A DNA stretch of 42,179 bases from an uncultured Neomegalonema sp. (GTDB taxonomy: Bacteria > Pseudomonadota > Alphaproteobacteria > Rhodobacterales > Rhodobacteraceae), in assembly GCA_937995735.1 (NCBI GenBank), contig CALKIZ010000067.1, positions 1-42,179 of the forward strand, in the 5' to 3' direction. The notes below the pieces were generated by a model, which saw only the letters and a program-made list of their open reading frames with translations, was not told where the DNA came from and searched no databases. The translations under genes and the position numbers were made by a program. Shown one piece after another: positions 7,950 through 16,711 of this stretch. Positions within the stretch are counted from its first letter, which is position 1. Every line of letters begins with the position of its first letter.

Positions 7950-9146
7950 ATGCGCGTTTGGCTATTGGTCTGCTTTTCAATTCTATGGATCGGGTCCACG
8001 CCTGCGCGCGTCAATGCCTCAGATAAACAAGTGATCAGTGTCGGCATTCTCAAGGTCGAACGAGAAACGCCCCTACCCATATCCCGCCTCGACCTACCGC
8101 CGGAGAATCTCGGGTTCCAAGGCGCGCGGTTGGCGACTGAAGAAAATCAAACCACAGGCCGATTCACGGGACAAGACTACCAACTCAATGAGGCCACAGC
8201 CTCACCTGAAGAAGCATTAGACGCCCTAGATACATTGATTGAAGGCGGATCAAACATCATTGTTGCAATGGCAACAGGTGACGACCTGATTGCTTTGTCA
8301 AAGCATGTCTCGGACCGCAATGTATTATTGCTGAATGCACAGGCCGAAGACGATTCACTCAGAACAGATATTTGCCTGCCGAACGTGCTTCACGTTGCGC
8401 CGAGCCGTGCATTGAAAGCCGACGGATTGACGCAATTTTTGGCGGTCAAGAAATGGCGCAAGGCTTTCCTGATCTCCGGTTCGCATGACGGTGATAAACT
8501 TTGGGCCGATGCCCTGCATCGCTCGGCAAATAAATTCGGGCTAAAAATCGTAGAAGAACGGACCTTCGAAGACACGGGCGGAGCGCGGCGCTCTGATACC
8601 GGCCATGTTCAAGTGCAAAAACAAATGCCGATATTCACCCAGCGTGCGCCGGATTACGACGTCCTTCTCGCTGCTGACGAATCCGATGTGTTCGCCGCTT
8701 ATCTCCCCTATCATACGACTGATCCGCGCCCGGTAGCGGGGTCTGCTGGCTTGCGTCCAATCGGTTGGCATCCGGCGAATGAGGCTTGGGGAGCAACACA
8801 GTTCCAACGCCGTTTTGAGAAGCTGGCATCGCGCCGGGTTCGCTCGCTCGATTATCAGGCATGGCTCGCAGTGCGTGCAATTGGCGAGGCGGCAACGCGG
8901 GTTAAGTCAAGCGAAGCAGCGCCCTTAAAAGAATACATTCTCGGCCCTGATTTCGAACTCGGTGTTTTCAAAGGAACGAAAGTTACCTTCCGTCCGTGGA
9001 ACCACCAATTACGCCAACCCGTTCTGCTAGCGAATGATCGCGTGATCGTATCGGTTTCACCCCAAGACGGATTTCCACACCGTGTCAGCCTAATGGACAC
9101 CCTCGGTTTTGATCAACAGGAGAGCACATGCGCCTTCAACAAATAG
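7950..9146 (+). CDS. PQQ-dependent alcohol dehydrogenase-associated periplasmic binding protein
   Basis: This 398-aa protein has a signal peptide (about 1-23) and the fold pattern of a type I (Leu/Ile/Val-type) ABC substrate-binding protein: GGSNIIVAMATGDDLIALS, then VLLLNAQAEDDSLR, and RRFEKLASRRVRSLDYQAWL near the C-terminus. It matches the family of binding proteins found with PQQ alcohol dehydrogenases. I start at the second ATG (7950), six bases after GGGGGA; the ATG at 7944 is too close to that site. The next gene overlaps by 19 bases. No ABC ATPase or permease accompanies it, so it may act as a periplasmic sensor or accessory rather than a transporter component. Confidence 0.8.
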   Translation: MRVWLLVCFSILWIGSTPARVNASDKQVISVGILKVERETPLPISRLDLPPENLGFQGARLATEENQTTGRFTGQDYQLNEATASPEEALDALDTLIEGGSNIIVAMATGDDLIALSKHVSDRNVLLLNAQAEDDSLRTDICLPNVLHVAPSRALKADGLTQFLAVKKWRKAFLISGSHDGDKLWADALHRSANKFGLKIVEERTFEDTGGARRSDTGHVQVQKQMPIFTQRAPDYDVLLAADESDVFAAYLPYHTTDPRPVAGSAGLRPIGWHPANEAWGATQFQRRFEKLASRRVRSLDYQAWLAVRAIGEAATRVKSSEAAPLKEYILGPDFELGVFKGTKVTFRPWNHQLRQPVLLANDRVIVSVSPQDGFPHRVSLMDTLGFDQQESTCAFNK

Positions 9147-10105
9147 CTTCTGCACTTTTGGCTCTCGGAGTCATGGCAACAGCGACCCAAGCATGGGCTT
9201 ACCGTGTGTATGTCAGCAACGAGAAGGGTAACGATATCACGGTCATCGACAGTGAAACGCTCGAGGTGATTGATACCTTCAAGGCGGGGCAACGCCCTCG
9301 GGGTATCGGGATATCCAAAGACGGCAAGGAGCTTTATGTCTGCGCGTCGGACGACGACATCGTAAATGTCTTCGATCCGATAACCTACAAGCGCTTGCAC
9401 ACACTCCCCTCCGGACCCGACCCGGAATTGTTCACGCTGCACCCGAGCGGCAATCCTCTCTACATCGCGAATGAGGACGACAATATCGTAACGGTCGTTG
9501 ATGTAAAAAAGCGGTCCGTGCTTGCCGAAGTTCCCGTCGGTGTTGAACCCGAAGGCATGGGAGTCAGTCCCGATGGCAAGATCGTGGTAAATACGTCCGA
9601 GACCACGAATATGGCCCACTTCATCAATACTGAAACTTTTGAGATCGAAACCAATGTGCTGGTCGATCAACGCCCGCGTTTCGCGCAATTCACCGATGAC
9701 GGCAAGCTACTCTATGTCTCTTCCGAAATCGGCGGCACAGTCAGTGTGATTGATCCGGCGGCAGGCGAGATCATCAAGAAAATTGAATTTGAAGTGCGCG
9801 GCATTGTCCCCGAAGCGATGCAGCCGGTGGGCGTTCGCGTCACGAAAGATGGTAAGAAAGTTTTCGTTGCTCTTGGTCCAGCCAATCGGGTTGCTGTCGT
9901 TAATGGTGAGACTTTTGAGGTGGAAAAATATCTGCTCGTTGGTCAAAGAGTTTGGCAGCTTGCCTTCACACCAGACGAGAAACTGTTGTTTACGACAAAT
10001 GGCAACTCGAACGATGTTTCCGTCATTGATGTCGAATCGCTAAAAGTTATCAAAACCATAGCGGTTGGAGAACAACCATGGGGAGTCGTCGTCGCACCTG
10101 AATAA
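9128..10105 (+). CDS. PQQ-dependent catabolism-associated beta-propeller protein
   Basis: The 325-aa precursor carries a signal peptide (about 1-24, cleavage near AWA-YR) and seven YVTN-type repeats, for example YVSNEKGNDITVIDSETLEV at the start and SNDVSVIDVESLKVIKTIAVG at the end. The family is defined by its presence beside PQQ enzymes; it is periplasmic, and its molecular task is unknown. AGGAGAG lies five bases before the ATG, within the end of the binding-protein gene, so translation is coupled. It is better matched to the named PQQ-associated family than the other propeller at 6167-7102. About 110 bp separate it from moxR; they hold no clear gene. Confidence 0.88.
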   Translation: MRLQQIASALLALGVMATATQAWAYRVYVSNEKGNDITVIDSETLEVIDTFKAGQRPRGIGISKDGKELYVCASDDDIVNVFDPITYKRLHTLPSGPDPELFTLHPSGNPLYIANEDDNIVTVVDVKKRSVLAEVPVGVEPEGMGVSPDGKIVVNTSETTNMAHFINTETFEIETNVLVDQRPRFAQFTDDGKLLYVSSEIGGTVSVIDPAAGEIIKKIEFEVRGIVPEAMQPVGVRVTKDGKKVFVALGPANRVAVVNGETFEVEKYLLVGQRVWQLAFTPDEKLLFTTNGNSNDVSVIDVESLKVIKTIAVGEQPWGVVVAPE

Positions 10106-10217
10106 GACCGCCTATGGCAACCTCGTATCGTTTCGCCTCTGGCCTTTGGTTTGGTGCTTGCTGTTCCGGCGATTGCGAGACAGACTAAAGCTCCGACAAT
10201 AAAGCACGAGGTCGTTC

Positions 10218-11201
10218 ATGCTGGATCAGGGCGAGGCCACCGCCATAGTGTCACGTTCGCGCGTTGTGGCGCTGGGCAAAAGTATTGACGACCGTTTGAT
10301 CGGCCTTCATACGCTTGTCGAAAAACTTCAAGTCGGGTTGATTGTCGGAGGACACTTGCTGGTCGAGGGTGCGCCGGGGCTGGCAAAAACGCGCGCTGTG
10401 AAACTGTTGGCGGAAGGTCTGGATACCGATTTTGCGCGCATCCAATGCACCCCTGATTTAATGCCGTCTGACCTAACAGGAACATCGGTATTTAGACCCG
10501 ATACAACGCAGTTTGAATTTGTCGAAGGGCCGGTATTCCACGGACTCGTTCTTGTCGATGAAATCAATCGCGCACCGCCAAAGGTACAATCTGCCTTGCT
10601 CGAAGCAATGGGCGAAGGTCAGGTTACGGTTGCCGGAAAGACCTATCCACTGCCCGATTTGTTTATGGTGGTCGCAACACAAAATCCGATTGAACAAGAA
10701 GGCACGTTTCCGCTGCCCGAAGCGCAACTTGATCGCTTCATGCTTCATGTCGTTGTCACGCCTCCCAATCCTGAAGACGAACGCGCGATCCTTGATTTAG
10801 TCGAACAGGAAACAATTACCGATCCATCTTTACCTCAAGACACTTTGTCGATTGAAGGTGTGATGGAAGCCAGACAAGCGGCTGCAAGAGTGCATGTATC
10901 GCCTGCGTTGAAAGATTACATCGTGCGTCTGGTGACGGCGACACGCGGCGGTGATCTCGCGCCGGATCTGGCCGCACTTATCGAGCATCCCGTTTCTCCG
11001 CGTGGTTCTCTCGCACTGGCTTCGGGTGCGCGTGCGCTGGCTTGGCTGCGTGGGCGAGATTTTGCGACCCCGGAAGATGTGCGCGATCTGGCCGCTGACG
11101 CACTGGCCCACCGACTGATTCTGAATTGGCGCGCCACTGCCGATGGCGAGACACCGCGCGGTGTCATTGGCCGCTTGCTCGAACAGGTTGAGGCGCTGTG
11201 A
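10218..11201 (+). CDS. moxR: MoxR-family AAA+ ATPase
   Basis: MoxR ATPases act as chaperones together with VWA-domain partners; in methylotrophs MoxR is needed for active methanol dehydrogenase. The 327-aa protein has Walker A GAPGLAKT (residues 51-58), Walker B VLVDEINRA (about 111-119), the GTFPLPEAQLDRF segment and the C-terminal lid, all diagnostic for the MoxR family. It begins a run of seven genes that overlap or abut, ordered like the mxaRSACKL set. The ATG at 10218 gives the normal family length. Cytosolic, presumably acting on the membrane-bound VWA proteins encoded downstream. Confidence 0.93.
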   Translation: MLDQGEATAIVSRSRVVALGKSIDDRLIGLHTLVEKLQVGLIVGGHLLVEGAPGLAKTRAVKLLAEGLDTDFARIQCTPDLMPSDLTGTSVFRPDTTQFEFVEGPVFHGLVLVDEINRAPPKVQSALLEAMGEGQVTVAGKTYPLPDLFMVVATQNPIEQEGTFPLPEAQLDRFMLHVVVTPPNPEDERAILDLVEQETITDPSLPQDTLSIEGVMEARQAAARVHVSPALKDYIVRLVTATRGGDLAPDLAALIEHPVSPRGSLALASGARALAWLRGRDFATPEDVRDLAADALAHRLILNWRATADGETPRGVIGRLLEQVEAL

Positions 11202-12088
11202 CTCATCCGGTCCTTGATGCGCCCGGCGTTTCGGTCGATGTGGATGCGCTGCTGGCCTTACGCCACTTGGTGAGATCAGAGACAGACGCAAACGCTTCCA
11301 CGACCGCAATGCATGGCGGGTTCGTGCGCCGCCGCCGGGGGCGGGGTTTAGAAGTCGCAGATGTCCGCGTTTTTCAAGATGGAGATGACGTCCGCCATAT
11401 CGACAGAAACGCGACAGCGCGAACAGGCACACCCCATGTACGAACTTTTCAAGACGAGCGCGAACGGACAACTCTTTTAATTGCAGATTTTCGCAGTCCG
11501 ATGCTCTGGGGTACGCGCAGGGCTTTTCGCTCGGTGGCGGCGGCAGAACACTTATCGCTTATTGGCTGGAGGGCAATCACAGAAGGCGGACGTGTCGGGT
11601 TGATGGCGATTGGCGGTGCAGCACCGCTATTCGTGCCAGCACGTGGCCGTAAGCGAGCAATGATCTCCGTGATTGGTGGTCTTGCCCAAGCCCATCGCGC
11701 CGCTCTTGAAAACCAAGCAACCAATCTATCCAACAAGCCCGAGCCATTAGAAGAATTTTTGCGGATGGCGAAACAAGTCGCCCCGCGCGGCGCATCCGTT
11801 GTGCTCGCATCCAGCCTCGATGCGCCGGGGACATCCTGTGAAACTGCGATGTCTGAACTGGCACATCATACATCTTTCTCGATCTTGCATTTACGCGATG
11901 CGGTCGAGCAAAATCTTGAGGATAGCGCTTATCCCTTTGAGACCGAGACGGGGCGGCGCGGTTTAGGACTGGTAACTCGTGGCGCTCATCATGCTGAAGA
12001 CGAACTTGTTGCCCGTTTACGCGCGCGAAGAATACCCGTCCGCGAGATAGACACGGCAACCGCACCGAGTGATGCTAGGAAAGTGTGA
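11198..12088 (+). CDS. mxaS: DUF58 protein, MxaS-like
   Basis: This 296-aa protein contains the DUF58 signature (GRGLEVADVRVFQDGDDVRH, about 49-68, then a RT-G-PHVRTFQDERE stretch) followed by a degenerate VWA-like fold. DUF58 proteins are the usual partner encoded directly after MoxR; in methanol-oxidation operons the equivalent gene is mxaS. The start overlaps the moxR stop by four bases. No signal peptide or clear membrane segment is visible, so it is probably cytosolic or peripheral. It likely bridges the MoxR ATPase and the membrane VWA pair. The role in metal or cofactor insertion is inferred from genetics of other methylotrophs. Confidence 0.85.
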   Translation: MTHPVLDAPGVSVDVDALLALRHLVRSETDANASTTAMHGGFVRRRRGRGLEVADVRVFQDGDDVRHIDRNATARTGTPHVRTFQDERERTTLLIADFRSPMLWGTRRAFRSVAAAEHLSLIGWRAITEGGRVGLMAIGGAAPLFVPARGRKRAMISVIGGLAQAHRAALENQATNLSNKPEPLEEFLRMAKQVAPRGASVVLASSLDAPGTSCETAMSELAHHTSFSILHLRDAVEQNLEDSAYPFETETGRRGLGLVTRGAHHAEDELVARLRARRIPVREIDTATAPSDARKV

Positions 12089-12522
12089 TGGCAACGGACC
12101 TGCTTACAGAGTTGCGCGGATTACATGGCCCTCCGACTGATCTGAGCGCTTTAATCACTGATGGCACAATCGCATTGGCCATAGGGCTTCTCACGTCATG
12201 GGGAATTGCAAAACTCATAAACTTGGTAACGATCCGGCGCGTCTCACCGGAACAAGAAGCCTTACGACGGCTAGAAAAAATTCAACAAACTTCTGGCATC
12301 GAAGATCTCACAGCACGGGCGCATCTTTTGCAAAAATTATCCGAGCACCTGCCCGATAAAGATGGCGATTGGCTGCATCGGGTTGACGACCATTTGGGCG
12401 GATTCTTATCTCAAGGTTCAGGAAAAGGTTTGCGCGATGCACTTTATAAACCGGGTGCTTTACTTGATATTGAGCGATTTGACAGTGAGCTAAAGACATC
12501 GCTTGAACGGGCTGGCCGTTAA
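12088..12522 (+). CDS. Small membrane-anchored protein of the mxa-like operon
   Basis: The 144-aa product has a single transmembrane segment near residues 24-44 (DGTIALAIGLLTSWGIAKLI) and a basic/polar cytosolic domain with RRVSPEQEALRRLEKIQ. It occupies the place of the DUF4381-like or MxaA-like gene between DUF58 and the first VWA gene in moxR operons, but I cannot firmly assign it to either family. I use the ATG at 12088, which overlaps the mxaS stop by one base; a GTG at 12085 in the same frame is an alternative. The next gene starts on the base after its stop codon. Confidence 0.75.
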   Translation: MATDLLTELRGLHGPPTDLSALITDGTIALAIGLLTSWGIAKLINLVTIRRVSPEQEALRRLEKIQQTSGIEDLTARAHLLQKLSEHLPDKDGDWLHRVDDHLGGFLSQGSGKGLRDALYKPGALLDIERFDSELKTSLERAGR

Positions 12523-13479
12523 ATGCCGGGCTTTGCAACACCTTTATTTCTGTTGCTGTTGCCGCTGCCCTTGATCGCAATGCGTTTGCTGCCGCCGGTT
12601 CGAGCACGCGGTAGCGCTCTGATCGTTCCCGATAGTATTTTGCAGCAGTTTTCGCGGGAGGGCGCTGGGTCGTCAGTCTTGCGGCGGTGGGGTCTTCCAG
12701 CGTTGCTTTGGCTCGCTCTGGTTATCGCGCTCGCGGGGCCACGCATTGTCGTCCCCTCGGTGGCTGCGCCTGTTTCTGGTCGCGAAATTATTCTGGCACT
12801 TGATCTGTCTGGTTCGATGGTGACGAAAGATTTTGAACTGGATGGACAAAAGGCACAACGCATTGATGTTGTGAAGCGCGTGTCGAGTGCTCTCGTCCGG
12901 CGTCGGCGCGGTGACAGAGTGGCGCTCGTGTTGTTCGGTTCCAAAGCATATTTTGCGACACCACAAACCTATGACGTCGAATCCGTAGCCGCCACTATCG
13001 AAGAAGCAACGATTGGCATATCAGGGCGCGCGACTGGCATCAGCGGCGCGCTAGGACTCGCGTTAAAACGGCTCAAGCAATCAGATGCCCATTCAAAGGT
13101 CGTCATCCTACTGTCAGACGGTGTGAATAATTCAGGGGCCGTAAAACCTCGCGGGGCAGCACAACTTGCGGCGCTCAATGATGTCCGCGTTCATACCATC
13201 GCATTGGGACCGGAGGATTTGCTCGAAGGTGGAATTGCGCAAAAGGGCGGCGTAGACAGCGCAACTTTGGCCGCCATCGCCCGGATCAGCGGAGGGACAT
13301 TCTTTCGGGTTAAATCGACAGCAGACCTCGAACAGGTCGCACGCGACATAGATCGTCTTGAACGCTCGGACCGCATCGGCCCCATAGCAGAGTTTTATCG
13401 TGACCTCTGGATGTGGCCTGCGCTGGTCGCCTTTCTCGCTGCGCTAGGGCTTTTATTTGACCGCAGAGTATTGGCATGA
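12523..13479 (+). CDS. mxaC: VWA-domain membrane protein (BatA/MxaC-like)
   Basis: The 318-aa protein has an N-terminal hydrophobic segment (about 5-22), a second at about 57-72, a von Willebrand A domain, and a C-terminal transmembrane helix (about 292-311). The VWA domain keeps an intact MIDAS motif, DLSGS at residues 94-98, with later T and D residues (ILLSDGVNN), so it can bind a divalent metal. Orientation should place the VWA domain in the cytosol or periplasm with three membrane anchors, as in BatA. The position after DUF58 in a moxR operon corresponds to mxaC. It overlaps the next gene by four bases. Confidence 0.83.
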   Translation: MPGFATPLFLLLLPLPLIAMRLLPPVRARGSALIVPDSILQQFSREGAGSSVLRRWGLPALLWLALVIALAGPRIVVPSVAAPVSGREIILALDLSGSMVTKDFELDGQKAQRIDVVKRVSSALVRRRRGDRVALVLFGSKAYFATPQTYDVESVAATIEEATIGISGRATGISGALGLALKRLKQSDAHSKVVILLSDGVNNSGAVKPRGAAQLAALNDVRVHTIALGPEDLLEGGIAQKGGVDSATLAAIARISGGTFFRVKSTADLEQVARDIDRLERSDRIGPIAEFYRDLWMWPALVAFLAALGLLFDRRVLA

Positions 13480-14396
13480 TGTCGCTCTGGGGATTTGAAT
13501 TATTGCGCCCGGCTTGGGCATTCGCATTGCCTTTGATCGGAATACTTGCCGTATTATTCGCACGGCGAGGCTACGCACTCGGTGCTTGGGATAAAGCGGT
13601 CGACGCGCCGCTTATGGCGGCGCTGGAACGTCTGGGTAAAGTTTCACACGGCGCAAAGCAAACCCGCTGGCTCGCGCCTTTGACGGCGGCTTTTATCGCG
13701 CTTGCAATGATCGGTCCGGCGAAAGATCGCAACGACGGTATCGCTTTTCGAAATCTCGACGGCGTGGTGATTGCCATTGATTTATCGCCTTCAATGACTC
13801 AAGGCGGACGATTTCGCGATGCAAAGACGGCGGCTCGATTGGTCGCGCAAAGCGTTGGTACACGGCAGGTCGCACTTGTTGTTTATGGGGGCGACGCCTA
13901 TCGCGCGAGCGCTTTCACAACGGATGCGGATGCTCTGGGTCAAACCATTTCATTTCTTGATGCCGAGACTGTCCCCGACGATGGCTCCCGCCCGGAACGC
14001 GCGTTGGCGTTAGCGGCTAAAATGATCCGCGATGCTGAAATTATCCTTGGCGACATCGTGCTGATCACAGATGGCGGCGGCATTGGACCCTTGGCAGAAG
14101 CACAAGCACGCACCCTTGGCGCAGCCGACATACCGCTTTCAACGATCTATGTATCATCGCGTATCGAGGATGGCCCGTCGTCTGATCGCAACGCGATTGA
14201 TGCACTTGCAGTTTTAGGCGACGGCGCACAGGGCGACCTTCTTGACCCTTTCCCCGTGACCCGTGCTTTGCGTCAGGGATTTGAGCGCCGGATGCGGGCA
14301 ATGGAAGACCCCGTGCAGATGCGACGGGATTACGGACGGTTTCTGTTGTTATTAGCCGTATTCCCTGCTCTGGCGCTTTTCAGGAGGCAAGCATGA
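13476..14396 (+). CDS. mxaL: Second VWA-domain membrane protein (BatB/MxaL-like)
   Basis: This 306-aa protein repeats the architecture of its neighbour: N-terminal membrane segments (about 13-29 and 67-80), a VWA domain with MIDAS DLSPS at residues 102-106 and a VLITDGGG strand, and a C-terminal helix (about 287-302). The Pro inside the MIDAS is a substitution but leaves the Asp and both Ser residues in place. In mxa operons two VWA proteins (MxaC and MxaL) occur; the assignment of this one as MxaL rests on order and family and is tentative. Its ATGATG start overlaps the previous stop and its stop overlaps the next start. Confidence 0.8.
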   Translation: MMSLWGFELLRPAWAFALPLIGILAVLFARRGYALGAWDKAVDAPLMAALERLGKVSHGAKQTRWLAPLTAAFIALAMIGPAKDRNDGIAFRNLDGVVIAIDLSPSMTQGGRFRDAKTAARLVAQSVGTRQVALVVYGGDAYRASAFTTDADALGQTISFLDAETVPDDGSRPERALALAAKMIRDAEIILGDIVLITDGGGIGPLAEAQARTLGAADIPLSTIYVSSRIEDGPSSDRNAIDALAVLGDGAQGDLLDPFPVTRALRQGFERRMRAMEDPVQMRRDYGRFLLLLAVFPALALFRRQA

Positions 14397-15091
14397 AATC
14401 GCGCTCGATGCTTCCTATCGCTGCGGCTTTGATGTTGATCGTGGTTATCTTACTCGGAGGGCGCGAGCCTTTCGCGCGCCTCATGTTGCGGGTCGGTCTA
14501 CCCAGCACTGCAATCAAATTATCAGATGATCCTGTTTTGCAAGGCGTGGCCCTGTCAAAAATGGGACGTCACGGCGAGGCGGCTATTCAGTTTGCAGAAG
14601 CCGGGCTTGAACAAACCTATAATCGAGCAACCGCCCATGCCCTCAATGGAGATTATGCCGAAGCTCTCCTCGCCTATGACGACTTGCTTGCCAGAAATCC
14701 AAACCATGCGGATGCGCGAGCAAATTTTGCCTTGCTGGTTTCGATTTATGGCGGGACTGAACTTGAACTAACCTTCGCAGATATTCTGACGGAAGAAAAA
14801 GAAGGAGAGACGGTAAAAGGACCAGAGGCACAGGGCGGCGCGCGGGCAACGGGCGATGGCGCAGAAGCAGACGGCAACGCAACTGATATTTTCGCGCCCG
14901 AAGTTCAAACCGCTGCGGGTATCCGCGTTGTTCCAAAAGTCTTCGATGATATGTTTATCGCTGCAACGGACGAATGGTTGGAGACAATGCTGGATCAACC
15001 CGGACAGTTTTTAGCGGCCCGCTTATCAGCCGAACAAAAACGCCGGCGCGCTGAGGGTATTGGTGTGCCGGAGGAAAAAGGCGCATGGTGA
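14393..15091 (+). CDS. TPR-containing membrane protein (BatC/MxaK-like)
   Basis: The 232-aa protein has an N-terminal transmembrane helix (about 6-22), then two or three TPR-like helical pairs at about 45-120 (ALSKMGRHGEAAIQFAEAG; GDYAEALLAYDDLLARNPNH), an acidic Gly/Ala-rich spacer at about 140-165, and an amphipathic C-terminal region ending in basic helices. It matches the TPR component that follows VWA genes in bat operons and the mxaK position in methanol operons. It probably sits in the periplasm or on the membrane as an adaptor for the VWA proteins. It overlaps both neighbours, by four bases and seven bases. Confidence 0.75.
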   Translation: MKSRSMLPIAAALMLIVVILLGGREPFARLMLRVGLPSTAIKLSDDPVLQGVALSKMGRHGEAAIQFAEAGLEQTYNRATAHALNGDYAEALLAYDDLLARNPNHADARANFALLVSIYGGTELELTFADILTEEKEGETVKGPEAQGGARATGDGAEADGNATDIFAPEVQTAAGIRVVPKVFDDMFIAATDEWLETMLDQPGQFLAARLSAEQKRRRAEGIGVPEEKGAW

Positions 15092-16329
15092 AACTTCTCC
15101 TCGCTTTTCTCTTTACGCTGATCACGACGACAGGATGGGCGCAATCCGTTGGCCCTGAAGACCTCAAACTTGAATTGTCGTTCGAGGAACGCTCCGGCCC
15201 TCTTTATACGGGCGAGATGGTGTTGCTAAAGGTGCGCGGTTTTTACAAAATCCGCATCGCCCGCGAAAAAATAATCCAATCCGATCTCGATGGGTTCGAC
15301 TGGATGCAACTTGGCGAAGACACATGGACGAAAGATAAAACAAAGGGCCATGAAATCTTACAGCTTGAGCGCATTATCGCGCTGTTTCCAAATCGGGCAG
15401 GAACCTTAGAGATAAAGCCATTCGACCATCAACTTGAGCTTTGGACCCGTACGGGCGAGCGATACGATCATACTTTAACATCTGACCCAATTTCTATTGA
15501 GGTCACAGAGCGCCCCGATACCCATGACTGGTGGCTACCCGCGCGCCGTTTAACGGTCGAAGATAATTGGAGCAATCCACCAGACAAACTCGGCACAGGC
15601 GAAGGGGCGCTGCGCGTTGTGACGATCACCGTTGAAGGTGTTTTGCCTCAGCATATGCCGCCCATGCCGAAGCTCGAGTCTGCAGGTGCATATGTTTTTC
15701 CGCATCCTGAAAGGCGGATAAAGCGCCTATATAAACGAGGGCCGGTGACGCGCGTGTTTTGGCGTTGGACTGTGCGCCCAGAAAACCCGCCATCAGCCTA
15801 TCTCAAACCCATCCATTTACCCTATTTCGATACGCAAACACGGGAGCACCGTGAAATCGTAATTGCTGCGCAACGGATAGCGATGACGGATGAAGCTATG
15901 GCAACATATCTTGCGGAAGCAAATTCAGAGTCTGTCGCATTGCTGGATCAAATGCCTGCAAATGGGAGTAGCGCTAGCATATCACACCGCTTTGCAGGAA
16001 GTATCGCACCCTTAGGTTTTTTGGGTGGAATGCTTGCTGGCCTGATCTTCATGACACCGGGTATGCGTTGGCGCAAATTCAGGCGCTTTAGAGGTATGTT
16101 GAATCGTTTTCGCTCCGACCCTGATATCGCTGCCTTGAAAAAAGCGGTTTCGCTTGGCGATGCTGTTGCTGCACGGCGTGCCGGTGTAAAACTTATCAAC
16201 AAAGGAAAAGGCGATGTTAAAGGTTTAAAACAGGCCGTATTGGATTTTGATCAGCACATATTCGGCATACCAAAAACGGAACCGGATCTTGGGAAATTTA
16301 AAACGGTTATACTGAAATCTCTTCGCTGA
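15085..16329 (+). CDS. BatD-like membrane protein closing the moxR operon
   Basis: The 414-aa protein has a signal peptide (about 1-19, cleavage at GWA-QS), a periplasmic region of Ig-like beta domains (GPLYTGEMVLLKVRGFY; SDPISIEVTER), one transmembrane segment near 306-326 and a basic cytosolic tail of about 85 residues. This is the BatD arrangement, and BatD-like genes close many moxR/VWA operons. Within the methanol locus it may stand in for MxaA, but sequence alone does not prove that. It starts inside the preceding gene (7-base overlap), completing a chain of seven coupled genes. Confidence 0.75.
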   Translation: MVKLLLAFLFTLITTTGWAQSVGPEDLKLELSFEERSGPLYTGEMVLLKVRGFYKIRIAREKIIQSDLDGFDWMQLGEDTWTKDKTKGHEILQLERIIALFPNRAGTLEIKPFDHQLELWTRTGERYDHTLTSDPISIEVTERPDTHDWWLPARRLTVEDNWSNPPDKLGTGEGALRVVTITVEGVLPQHMPPMPKLESAGAYVFPHPERRIKRLYKRGPVTRVFWRWTVRPENPPSAYLKPIHLPYFDTQTREHREIVIAAQRIAMTDEAMATYLAEANSESVALLDQMPANGSSASISHRFAGSIAPLGFLGGMLAGLIFMTPGMRWRKFRRFRGMLNRFRSDPDIAALKKAVSLGDAVAARRAGVKLINKGKGDVKGLKQAVLDFDQHIFGIPKTEPDLGKFKTVILKSLR

Positions 16330-16711
16330 AATTCAAGTTTTAGCTGACTAATTATTCCAATAAAATCACCTTTAGATTGCTTTTAATGAGCTGTATCCAA
16401 GGCCAATAATTTCAGCACACTGACATGTTCTGCAACCCAGACCTTTAAAGCAATGAAATTGCATAAGTTTCCTCCCGATACTAATTTTTGAAATAATGCC
16501 TGCATGCCTGAAAAAATTTCCAGACCTAGTGTCGCATTCGTGTAGATAATACCTTGACGTGTGCGTCTGGACGGGCAAGCGTAGACAGGCGCATTTTTGG
16601 TTGTCTGAGTTATACGGCGGCGCAATATTACCATCGCCTTGCTCGAATATACGCTTACGGAGTCAAATCAGGTTTCGAAAAAAGCGAGACTGAACCTATG
16701 GGAGGAATACT
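16330..16711 (+). promoter_or_regulatory. xoxF upstream region
   Basis: This 382-bp AT-rich interval separates the maturation operon from xoxF and I see no credible gene in it; the minus-strand open frames lack coding character. A rightward promoter candidate is TTGTCT (16601-16606) and AATATT (16624-16629) with a 17-bp spacer, four of six matches in each box. The ribosome-binding site of xoxF is strong, GGGAGGA about five bases before the ATG. A strong separate promoter would suit a highly expressed dehydrogenase gene. Confidence 0.4.

Noticed and set aside
10119-10217. Signal-peptide-like frame just before moxR
   Set aside because: A stretch reading LAFGLVLAVPAIARQ is open but has no suitable start codon with a ribosome-binding site, so it is at most a gene remnant.
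16383-16634. Small minus-strand gene upstream of xoxF
   Set aside because: No ribosome-binding site, no recognisable composition, and two overlapping frames of similar length; looks like chance in AT-rich promoter DNA.
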